Positions 50,341 to 64,000 of a stretch of 64,000 nt of DNA are shown here, piece after piece (the first letter of the stretch is position 1; each line of letters starts with the position of its first letter). Source of the stretch: Psettodes erumei. Lineage: Eukaryota > Chordata > Actinopteri > Pleuronectiformes > Psettodidae. The translations under genes were made by a program, and so were the position numbers. Under the pieces are notes generated by a model that did not search any database, was not told where the DNA came from, and was given only the letters and a program-made list of their open reading frames with translations. The stretch covers positions 132,001 through 196,000 of the forward strand of contig JAFBJZ010000735.1 in assembly GCA_016785225.1 (NCBI GenBank), given 5' to 3'.

Positions 50341-53300
50341 GATCTTACACATTCACTACAGGGAGAGACACACACACACACACTAACAGACACACAACAG
50401 TCTCTAAAACCACTTTAACTAAAGAGCCCTTGAGAGCAGGTGTTTCTCCTCTCTCACAACACTGGGAACAAAGAAACGGGTCAAATACAGTCACGAGCTT
50501 TAGAACCGTAGAGGTTAGCTGCTTCTCCTCAGGTGCCTGCGTTCACCTCTTGTTGAACTTTCCCCTTTTCGTCTTCCTGAAAATGTACATTTCCTCTTGT
50601 ATTTATTGGAGCGGGGAACGACGGACAGCACTGTGTGTAAATGAAGCTTTTCTTCACGGGAGATTTTTCTGGTGTGCAGCACAGATCACTGTGTACGATG
50701 TCTATAATCCTTAACGTGGCCCAGGGTCCACGACTTATACAGCTGCACAGCACAGTAGGACGCTTTCGAAAGTGGCGGTGAGGTTTTGTGCGACGCTCAT
50801 TTGCAGTTATGGGTGAAATAAATGTGATCACTCTGCGGACACGCGTGTATATCGCCCCAGATTTCGCACAGGTAGATCATCCAACTAGCTACCGAGCAGG
50901 AACAGCCCTCAAAAGTGATATCGTCAGGGTCCGTTTGTGAGATTTGACAAACCGCTGTATTTCTTTGATAGAAACCTCTGTAACGTTGTCCTATTTGCCA
51001 GGTATCGCAGAGCAGGTGCGCACCTGTTTGTCTCTAAACCCGTCGTGCGGTTGTGTTTATCCCACAGCAACATGAGATGGCTCTGAGATTGTGTACAAAC
51101 TAACTGCTGCAGTGTGTTCTTCTCCTCCGCAAGTGTAATGTGACGCTGTCTAAAAAAAAAAAAAAAACCTCACTAGGTTAGTAAGCTATTCAAACCATGT
51201 GTGATCATATTTTTATTTTGCTTATAACTGGACAATGAGCACTGTGACCAGTTCACGGTAACACATCGAGCCATACAATAAAGGTTTTATCAAACCGGAA
51301 AGGTTTACTGCCGTCTTTAATTTATCTGACTCGCTCTTTCTACCAGTATTTGTATCGCGGCTTCTCACTATTTCAGGTTTTAGCAATTACTCTTTCGGTT
51401 ATGATTTAATTTTATACTTTGCCATCTCATACTTTGTGTGCCCTTATTTCGGGAAATTAACTTACAGACACAGTTTTGCCCTATTTGGTTGTTAAGTGAG
51501 CATTTTAATGAGGTTCTCCATTGCATTTCCTTCAACGCTCTCTGCGGCCGCCTTTACCACGCCGTGCATGCACTGGCATCAAGGTGGCATGCTCGGGTTA
51601 TGCTTGACCTTTCAACTGTCAAACAGAACCTGACCGATAAACGTTTGTGAACAATTTTCTGTGGTAAACTTGATATTTTTCCTGTTTTGTATGACAGCAC
51701 TCTGTTTATTTTTTGACTCCTGCTAACGTAGCTTCCTGGGTAGCACTTTTCTTTCTCACAAACTTCTTCCATGGGTTGACCTTGCACCTGCATGTAGTCG
51801 AACTCCTGCAGACAGATTTACTGGCACTACATCCACTTTCTGTCACTAGAAGGATTTCACAAACTGTCTATCACGTTGCTTTAGCTGTCCACCTCAAGTT
51901 GTCTGAGCTAAATGTGGAGAAATATAACTTGAGCATCAGTGATATTTGGGTGGCTGGATTTTTTTATTGCAGTGGTGCTGGCAGCTGCCTCTACTCTCGA
52001 GGTACTGAAGATATCTGGAGTAATGGAAGAGCTGGCACCAGCTGATGTTGAGGTTGCACCTGATGAAGAGATCCTAGCCTCACCAGAAGCAAAGCCTGCT
52101 GAAGAAACTGCTCCAGCTGAGGAGGCTGCTCAGCCACCAGAAGAGGCTCCTGTACCGGTAGAACCTGCTTCCACAGAAGAGGCCCCAGCACCAGTGGAGG
52201 CTGCACCAGTGGTTGAAGAGGCACCAGCACCAGTTATCGAGGAGGCCCCTGCACCAGTTGTCGAAGAGGCACCAGCACCTGTAGAGGCTCCATGGTTGTC
52301 GAGGAGGCCCCAGCACCAGTAGAGGTTGCACCAGTTGTCGAGGAGGCCCCAGCACCAGTAGAGGCTGCACCAGTTGTCGAGGAGGCCCCTGCACCAGTGG
52401 TTGAGGAGGCCCCAGCACCAGTAGAGGTTCCAACAGTTGTCGAGGAGGCCCCAGCACCAGTAGAGGCTGCACCAGTTGTCGAGGAGGCCCCAGCACCAGT
52501 AGAGGCTGCACCAGTTGTCGAGGAGGCCCCAGCACCAGTAGAGGTTGCACCAGTTGTCGAGGAGGCCCCAGCACCAGTAGAGGCTGCACCAGTTGTCGAG
52601 GAGGCCCCTGCACCAGTGGTTGAGGAGGCCCCAGCACCAGTAGAGGTTCCAACAGTTGTCGAGGAGGCCCCAGCACCAGTAGAGGCTGCACCAGTTGTCG
52701 AGGAGGCCCCAGCACCAGTAGAGGCTGCACCAGTTGTCGAGGAGGCCCCAGCACCAGTAGAGGCTATATCAGTTGTCGAGGAGGCACCAGCACCAGTGGT
52801 TGAGGAGACCCCAGCACCAGTAGAGGCTCCATCAGTTGTCGAGGAGACCCCAGCACCAGTGGTTGAGGAGACCCCAGCACCAGTGGTTGAGGAGACCCCA
52901 GCACCAGTAGAGGCTGCACCAGTGGTTGAGGAGGCCCCAGCACCAGTAGAGGCTGCACCAGTTGTCGAAGAGGCCCCAGCACCAGTGGTTGAGGAGGCAC
53001 CAGCACCAGTAGAGGCTGCACCAGTTGTCGAAGAGGCCCCTGCACCAGTGGTTGAGGAGGCCCCAGCACCAGTAGAGGCTGCACCAGTTGTCGAAGAGGC
53101 CCCTGCACCAGTGGTTGAGGAGGCCCTAGCACCAGTAGAGGCTCTGTCAGTTGTCGAAGAAGCCCCAGCACCAGTAGAGGTTACATCAGTAGAAGAAACC
53201 CCTGCTCCAGTGGAGGCCACACCAGCAGCACAGGAGACATTGGCTCCAGCAGAACCTGAAGTGGCCCCCGCTGTAACTGAAGAACCACCTGCAGAAGATT

Positions 53301-53854
53301 CAAAGAAAGAGTACATCGTTGTTGTTCTGGAAGGAACACCTAAAGCTGAAAAGAGGCCTAAGGTTCTGGGAGTGGGGCCCATGACCGGTAGAATCATCCC
53401 AGCTCCAGATGATGATGATGCTGCTCCTGCTTCTGAGGTGAACACTACCTTTTTTTTTTATTAGACTGATCAAACCATCTGAGTCTAGATATTGATCAGT
53501 TCTTACATTTACCAGCCTTTAGTTGTGCAGTATTACAGAGAGAGATGAAGTGATCAATAATTCTTGCTTCAGTATAACTCGATATGAAATGAGATTTTCC
53601 TGCTGGTGTGAGTAAAAATCCGTCTAACGTGGATTTTAACGTTTTGTTGCTCAGGGTAGGCGGCGTCTTCTTAGGATGCAAATGCAGTAGTTCCAACGAA
53701 GGTACTGAGCCTTTGACCTTTTCCAGCCATGTTTAGGTTCTGGTTTAGGTCACACAGGTTCAAACACACACTAGGGACGTAGAGAAAACACACACCGGGA
53801 CATGGTGCGGTCCTGTTGACGTTTTTGTCCTCTCTCTGTCCTCCATCACAGTAA
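45199..53854 (+). CDS. mgarp: Mitochondria-localized glutamic acid-rich protein, long form (one-base frame break)
   Basis: In mammals MGARP sits in the inner mitochondrial membrane, is hypoxia/steroid responsive and influences mitochondrial transport and steroidogenesis. Exons 45199-45274, 46684-46784, 46911-47016, 47356-47373, 50012-50293, 51973-53437, then TAA at 53852-53854. The N-terminus MFSCRAAWQRCAPLARRATC is Arg-rich, an import signal. RRTMSSLPGGSGENIVYALL starts the single membrane helix, followed by SYAYVTVTSDS, which matches the family's YYAYKTVTSDQ. Exon 5 is an Ala/Val/Glu heptad region and exon 6 a Pro/Ala/Val/Glu repeat exon. Exon phases agree throughout, but the summed length is one base short of a multiple of three because of a break at about 52292. 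With that break the frame stops at 52320-52322; without it the protein would be about 683 residues. Confidence 0.82.
48093..48350 (+). other. mgarp: Possible alternative terminal exon of mgarp
   Basis: A strong acceptor (TTTACTCTTTTCAG) precedes TGTAATGG. Joined to exon 4 in phase 1 it adds one Val codon and then TAA, giving a 101-residue protein that keeps the import signal, membrane helix and basic segment but loses the acidic domain. A cluster of AATAAA motifs follows at 48336-48354. The exon is inferred from signals alone. Confidence 0.4.
50012..50340 (+). CDS. mgarp: mgarp exon 5: Ala/Val/Glu heptad domain
   Basis: Starts with a Glu run and alternating Ala/Glu, then at 50125-50271 encodes seven consecutive seven-residue units (EVVAEAA, EGVAEAA, QEVEAVA, EEVAEVA, EVVEKAA, EAVEQAA, EAVAEPA). 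Hydrophobic Val at position 3 and Ala at position 7 predict a long amphipathic helix facing a membrane or partner. The spliced form (to 50293) is 282 bases, so the exon can be skipped without a frame change. Confidence 0.8.
51973..53437 (+). CDS. mgarp: mgarp exon 6: VEEAPAPV tandem-repeat exon
   Basis: Flanked by a strong acceptor (TTTTTTTATTGCAG) and a GAG|GTGAAC donor. After a short VVLAAASTLEVLKISG lead the exon encodes tandem units of 13 residues (VEEAPAPVEAAPV, 39 bases) and 8 residues (VVEEAPAP, 24 bases) from about 52190 to 53200, ending in a non-repetitive tail with KEYIVVVLEGTPKAEKRPK and PAPDDDDAAPASE. Composition predicts an extended disordered acidic stalk. A single-base deficit at CTCCATGGTTGTC (about 52288-52296) shifts the frame between the first and later repeats. 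The opposite strand is also open for about 400 codons, purely because the repeat lacks stops. Confidence 0.75.
52190..53200 (+). repeat. Coding minisatellite with 39-, 24- and 219-base periods
   Basis: Basic units of 39 and 24 bases are arranged in higher-order blocks: a 219-base block (five 39s plus one 24) beginning at 52321 recurs beginning at 52540 with almost no difference, and a 63-base block (39+24) recurs about three times at 52930-53140. Such near-identity implies recent unequal exchange or replication slippage. Confidence 0.85.
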
Positions 53855-55280
53855 ACAGCTCCTGAGTGATGAGTTTGAATCCTGCAGAAGAAGAGGATGT
53901 GCCTTTCTCCAACACTCTCCTTTTACCCCGAAACACCAGAGACTAGACTCAGACGTAGTTTCACTGTAACGCCACACATGACGCACAGTGTTTAGATGAT
54001 CCCAGCGACGTTACAGCAGGTGTCCGGTTCATCTGTCGTACCTTCTGTGAATCGAAGTCTGTTTACACCTGACCAACCCTGAGCCTCTCAGGAACACCTG
54101 GGAACTCACCACCACCTCCTCCTGTTAGCTTCATCACTGCCTCCACCTACAGTGTTACCTCTCCAGGTCTTCCTCCTGCTCCTCTGACGGTGAATTTGTG
54201 GGAACACGTGTATCTTCTCTGAAGAAACACCGGCACACGCGTGTTGCACAGCCGGTGTTTTTCTACCTCAGTTTTCCTCGAGTCTTCGGTCTTTGAAACG
54301 ACGTACCTCTCTTTGTTGCTAACACAGTGTTACAGTTCAATAAGCACGTTCTCCGTCTGTACTTTTGATCACCGCAACTACTCTTCCTGTAAAACCAAAT
54401 GAGGCCGGGCTATTGGTTGACTTCCTCCGATTAATAGAAAATGTCGTCATAATATTATCCATATTCAGTCATGCCAAAATGAAGACATCCTCTCCTCAGG
54501 TGCATATTCCAGAGGGAATCTCAATAAGGGATATTGGCTTTTCATCGATCGATTGATCAGCGTACTTTATGTTATGAAGGTCCAGTATGTGGGATTTAGT
54601 AGAATCTATTGGTAGAAATAGAATGTGATATTCACAGTTTTCATTGGTGTGTAGCCGCCTGAAATGAAGACTTGATGTATTTTTGTTGCGTTAGGAGCCC
54701 TTCATGTCTACACACCTATAATCATCTTCTTCCATCATTCCAAATCCTACACACCGAACCTTTAGAAATGTACAGTTAGTCTGTGGACAGGTTGTCGGGA
54801 CATCGCGGGGGGGACCGGACCCGTCGGTCTTTGCTTTTGTGTGTCTTTCTCGGAGTTTCTCTGGGTTTGTTCGAGCAGTCAGATCCATGTGGATGTGCAA
54901 TTTGAAGGCGTTCAGCAAGTATGACCAGGCGTGTTGCTGATGTGTTGGTGTGATGTGAAATTTGTGCGTTTGGGGAAGGCGTTGGATTATGAAATGTATT
55001 CGTGTGAAATGCTTCGACAGCTCTGTTGTTTGTCTTCTTAGATTACCTCTTCCCTTCACATTTTCTCAGCTCGACTGTTGATTCTTTTTGTCCTACAGTG
55101 TTTGAAACAGATCATGGCAGGTAGATTGAACTTGAGTGTTCGTATATATTTTAGAAATGGAAAATAGATTCAGTTTCATTTGCTGTGTCCTCGGTGCTCG
55201 GTGACGGGTTTCTATGACGAGTGACCGCGAGTGTTAACTGTGACTCACAGCTGTTGTTTTTGTTTGTTTTGCAAAATAAA
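53855..55280 (+). other. mgarp: mgarp distal 3'UTR
   Basis: Sequence downstream of the exon 6-linked stop codon, with AATAAA at 55275-55280. No coding exon is seen. Whether the transcript runs this far is inferred from the absence of an earlier canonical signal. Confidence 0.4.
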
Positions 55281-55959
55281 AAGGGATTAAAGACAAATGT
55301 TTGCTCCATAATTATTTTTCCCCATGTCCACTTAAATTAAGGCAAGATACTATAACATCCCTCCTCAGAGAAAAAAATATAAATATAGAATAAAGGATGG
55401 ACAGTTGGTTTTTTTTTTAACGCATGAAGTTCCTCTTCAGACCACAAGAGGGAGCGGGCGGCCCATTTGGAAAGTTCGCGCTTCAGAACCAGAACCCTGT
55501 GTGTGTTATTTGGAGTCAGTCCTGTGGGTTCTTGTAGGAACAGGACCAGAATTGTTTTGCTACCATCTTTTTTTTTTTTTTTTTTTTTAACTTTTATGCT
55601 TGCCTTCGTTTTGGTTTCAGTGGACCTCATTTGCACCGAGAACCATATATTCAAGATTAATTTTTAAAAACGATATATTAACATATACAAAAAAATACAC
55701 CCGGGTAATAAAAAAACCTACTTTTTAAAAATTCTCTATTAAGCGTGACAATTTGCTGAGACGCAAGGCAGCGTTAAATATATAGATTTTTCAATGGGAT
55801 TTAGTCTACAACACAACCAGTCTACATGTAAACACAAGATTTAAAATATAATTTTATATATTTTTTCGTATTTATATATTTTATGTATCGTTGGCTAAAA
55901 GGTTATTATATGCGATTTAAAAATATATATATTATTTTTTATTTTAATACATTTAGCCG
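55281..55959. other. A/T-rich spacer before naa15
   Basis: Poly-T (about 55568-55588) and A/T-rich sequence with ATATA runs up to 55940. No gene seen. Confidence 0.5.
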
Positions 55960-56204
55960 CCGTCACAGTCGCTCGCCGTGACGCGCAGGCGCAGAGCAGC
56001 GCGACCCGGAGCGGGGAGGGGGAGGGGGGAGGGGGGGGGCACGGCGGCCATTTTGCTCGGAAGGGGGGCCTCGGCTTCAACACGTGAGAGAGAGAGAGGG
56101 AGAGGGAGAGAGAGAGGAGCCCGAGCAGAGTGAAACAGTTCGGGATCTTTAACTTCCAGCAGGATTCATGTGCGAGCCGACAGAGGCGTAGGAAGCCCCG
56201 CACG
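55960..56204 (+). promoter_or_regulatory. naa15: naa15 core promoter and 5'UTR
   Basis: An abrupt CpG-rich segment containing GCGCAGGCGC at 55983-55992, a match to the NRF1 consensus, and GGCCATTTTG at 56046-56055, a YY1-type site in the orientation typical of start-proximal elements. GA repeats follow (56084-56115). No TATA box. This is the usual makeup of a housekeeping promoter. Confidence 0.65.
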
Positions 56205-61434
<5,230 letters not shown>

Positions 61435-61726
61435 TCTGGGACGACGGAGGAGGAGGAGGAGGAGGAGGAGGAGGAGGTGTGAACACGCCGCCAGACGCCT
61501 TAGTCCGCCAACACACCCATTTCCTCATCCCTGCCCCACCCCACCCCACCCCACCCCACCCCACCCATTCAGTTCCCTGGCCATGGCTGCTGTGAGTCGC
61601 ACCCCCCCCCCCCCCCACCCACACTGCACTGATCTCGATGGACTGAGCGCCACAGGAAAGGGAGCTGGCACATGAAGAAGATGAAGATGGGCCCGTTTCA
61701 CTTCTCTAAACAAAAACATGGCTGAA

Positions 61727-61939
61727 AATAAAACCAGAGAAACACGGCGTGGGGGAGGCAGAGGAGGATTCTGGGAAACGCGGACATTGGCTGGCTGCGA
61801 TGGCTTCCGTCAACACAGTTTAGGTTTTTCTAAAACTCCTGTGTTTTCACGCCATGTCTTTTCTTGTAGGTGCATCTGCTTCTCACGTTTTTAAAAGTAA
61901 TTTATATATGAAAAAAAACTGACAAACAGATTAAATAAA
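61727..61939 (+). promoter_or_regulatory. naa15: naa15 polyadenylation signals
   Basis: Two AATAAA motifs at 61727-61732 and 61934-61939, about 295 and 500 bases after the stop. The 3'UTR begins with a (GGA)n run at 61445-61475 and a CCCCAC repeat at 61534-61566. Confidence 0.65.
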
Positions 61940-62049
61940 ACAATGTTTGCAAAACCAACATGGCGGCAGTGGTGCTGATTCCATGGGGCGGCGATGAGGA
62001 AGACGACATCTGGATCTTTGTCGGGTTTTTTGTTGACGTAAATTGTGTG

Positions 62050-62059
62050 TTTATTTATT
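62050..62059 (-). promoter_or_regulatory. Malate synthase polyadenylation signal
   Basis: TTTATTTATT on the plus strand gives overlapping AATAAA on the minus strand about 115 bases after the malate synthase stop. The two convergent genes therefore end only about 110 bases apart. Confidence 0.65.
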
Positions 62060-62170
62060 TCTACACAAAAGAAGGCACATTTACTTCATTTATGTTTTAG
62101 CACAAACATCATCGTACTTTTTAAGCAGCTGATTAAAGAGTGAATGTGGAGCGGCCTTCCGGTGGTTCCG

Positions 62171-63919
62171 TCACAGTTTGGGTCGGGGCGCCACGCGCGC
62201 GTCCCGAACCTCCGCCCGCCCGCCGCCGTGGGCGCTGAGGAAGGTGTGGTCCTGATTCAGGTAGGTGGTGATGAACTCTGGGAAATCCCTCTTCAGCACC
62301 ACCTCCAGGAACACGTCTGCCGCCGTGCGTAGCTTCTGCTCCGCCCTGAGGAGGACGCGAGACCTGAGCGTCCGATTTGTTTCCGTTCGCCCGCCATCTT
62401 GGATCTCGCGGCGGTCGGCGTCCGCTTACCTGGCGGCGCGAGCGCCGAGCTCCGCCGTCACCTCCGCGACGAGGTCGGTGACCAGCCGCCTGTTCACCAC
62501 CCGGCGGTCGTCCTCCAGCCGAGCCTGATGACGGATCCACTGCCACACCTGTCACACACACACACACACACACACACAGATCTCAGCGAGGGTCTAACCT
62601 CTGGGGACGCTGCACTCTGAACCCACCTGTGATCTGGAAATCTCTGCTGTGGCCGAATCCTCCACCTGGCCTCTGTAGAAGAAGTGGCCTTTACCTGGAG
62701 AACAGAGCGAGCTCAGTCCAACTCGCCGCTGAAGGACACGGAGAAGGCGTGAGCGGACTCACCTGAGAGCCAGGCGTCAACGAAGAGAACGCCGACCGCG
62801 ATGTTGTGCTTCAGACCGTGAAGGGTGACTCCCCCCTGCGGGAAAACAGAAGACCTCAGCTTCACGTACTGGAGAGCAGCGCAGGTGTTCCTTCACAGGA
62901 AGTGGAACTGTGGACCGACCGGAGGCATGGACAGCAGGTCGTCGGGGGACACGGCGACGTCGTCTCGAGTCCGGTGAAGCTGATTGTCGCCTTCAGTGTG
63001 GAGTTTGAAGAGCTGGAAGAGATGAAAACACGCCGACCACGCCATCTCTCTGAATTCCTGGGTTTTTTCTGTCCTTTCCAAATGGCGTCCGATCGATCGA
63101 TCGACGCGACCGCGCAGGGCGGACTCGGCTGATCAGCTGATCGAGAGAAGTGGAACGATGGCTCGTCGCCTGGTAACTTACTCTCTGCATGGGCTCGATC
63201 AAGCTCAGGTCGTACACCATGAAGCCGTCCACGCCGGCCTGGATCTCCAGCAGCTTCAGTCTGACGGGGAGGGGGGCAGGAAATGGATAGACTGGCATAA
63301 AGTGCAATTACCTCACAAGCATAAATCTTATCTTAATTATACTGTCTTATTATCCCCAGATAAACAGGGCGACTGCTGCGACCGAACCAAACACACATTA
63401 ATCTCATCGTTGCAGCGATTTTTTTTTTTTTTTTTTTTTTAATGTTCACATTTCACGAGCACGTGATCGGTTCCTGCCTGGTGACGGCCGCCAGCGCCGT
63501 CCTGTGGGATTCGCTGAGCGGGTCCCGGGGCAGCAGCGGCGCCGCCATCCCCCCCGTGGCCAGCGCCCCCCGCCGGTGACACGTCTGCACCAGCAGGTCC
63601 ATGTAGCTGCGCAGGAAGCGCTTCTCCATGTTGACGTACTTGCTGCGGTCGGGCAGCAGGAAGGCCCGGCGCCGCCCTGCAGGAGAAACACGTGACCTGG
63701 TCCTCTCGCTGCGACCTCACGTGTGCGTTTTGTTTACAGTTTGTTCACCGTGTTTGTCTCACCGAACTTGTTGACGAAGGAGGCCGAGTAATCCCAGATG
63801 CCGCAGTTCAGTCCGGCTGAGTGGTCTCGCAGCTCGTACAGAATCTCCTCCATCTCAAACGCTGCCAGGACGTTTTCGATGAGCACCGTCGCCTTGATGC
63901 TGCCCACAGGAAGGCCGAG
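62171..63919 (-). CDS. Malate synthase, C-terminal 320 residues (partial)
   Basis: Glyoxylate-cycle enzyme: acetyl-CoA + glyoxylate + water to malate + CoA. Minus-strand exons 63919-63763, 63676-63478, 63260-63182, 63012-62920, 62835-62763, 62694-62627, 62548-62430, 62345-62171; 963 bases, all phases agree. The family signature is seen as RDHSAGLNCGIWDYS, followed by FLLPDRSKYVNMEKRFLRSY, LLVQTCHRRGALATGGMAAP, LEIQAGVDGFMVYDL and EDSATAEISRSQVWQW, whose Asp is the catalytic base of the family. The protein ends APRPKL; a final PKL is a plausible variant peroxisomal (PTS1) signal. The second exon must use a GC donor (ACCAG|GCAGGA). No stop or frameshift in 320 codons, so the gene looks functional. 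The N-terminal part is beyond the right edge. Not found in placental mammals, to my knowledge. Confidence 0.92.
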
Positions 63920-63920
63920 C

Positions 63921-63959
63921 TACGCACGCACACACACACGCACACACGCACACACACAC

Positions 63960-64000
<41 letters not shown>
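63921..64000. repeat. (CA)n microsatellite at window edge
   Basis: CA repeat with CG interruptions starting right at the acceptor side of the first visible malate synthase exon and running off the window. On the minus strand it is a (TG)n tract leading into the CGTGCGTAG acceptor. Confidence 0.95.

Noticed and set aside
51939..52322. An independent gene starting MIFGWLDFFIAVVLAAAS before the repeats
   Set aside because: The segment before 51973 is a textbook polypyrimidine tract plus CAG acceptor, and the exon joins mgarp exon 5 in phase, so the apparent start is intronic.
52234..53445. 403-codon minus-strand frame rich in GASSTTGA, mucin- or antifreeze-like
   Set aside because: It is the complement of the mgarp coding repeat, whose units lack stops in several frames. 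It has no splice context or start signals, and the plus strand has matched splice sites and phase.

Overview
This is a vertebrate nuclear window, almost certainly from a teleost fish. Every protein-coding locus is split into exons with GT-AG (rarely GC-AG) introns. Long (CA/TG)n microsatellites are abundant, tRNA-derived SINE pieces of a fish-like kind are present, and the decoded proteins match vertebrate families closely. The compact introns (many of 75-120 bp) fit a percomorph-like fish, but the species cannot be named from this sequence.

Layout. (1) 1-9.06 kb: the 5' part of csnk1a1 (casein kinase I alpha) on the minus strand, four coding exons, running off the left edge. (2) 10.72-12.5 kb: a small secreted Kazal-type protease inhibitor (SPINK family), plus strand, four exons. 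(3) 13.6-38 kb: stox2 (storkhead-box 2), plus strand, with two alternative coding first exons at 14.5 and 21.1 kb, a shared winged-helix exon pair, a 2.4-kb exon 3 and a short last exon. Its first introns hold a hAT transposase relic, SINE pieces and a dispersed repeat. (4) 38.8-42.6 kb: enpp6, eight exons, with an apparent reading-frame break in the signal-peptide exon. (5) 43.1-44.3 kb: ndufc1, a small complex I subunit. (6) 45.2-55.3 kb: mgarp (mitochondria-localized glutamic acid-rich protein), which appears to have three alternative 3' ends. One is a 1.47-kb exon built of Pro/Ala/Val/Glu tandem repeats that carries a one-base frame break. (7) 56.2-61.95 kb: naa15, complete in 20 exons (868 codons). 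(8) 62.05-64 kb: the 3' half of a malate synthase gene on the minus strand, tail-to-tail with naa15 and running off the right edge.

The genes do not form one pathway. Two encode mitochondrial inner-membrane proteins and lie adjacent (ndufc1, mgarp). In human, as I recall, stox2/enpp6 and mgarp/ndufc1/naa15 form two separate clusters on chromosome 4, so the window looks like two conserved syntenic blocks joined. The most unusual content is the malate synthase (a glyoxylate-cycle enzyme absent from placental mammals), the repeat exon and alternative termini of mgarp, the enpp6 exon 1 frame break, and two GC-AG introns required by reading frame. All exon chains were checked by hand for splice phase; the summed lengths are divisible by three except at the two frame breaks reported. 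I found no convincing tRNA or rRNA gene, CRISPR array or viral gene.
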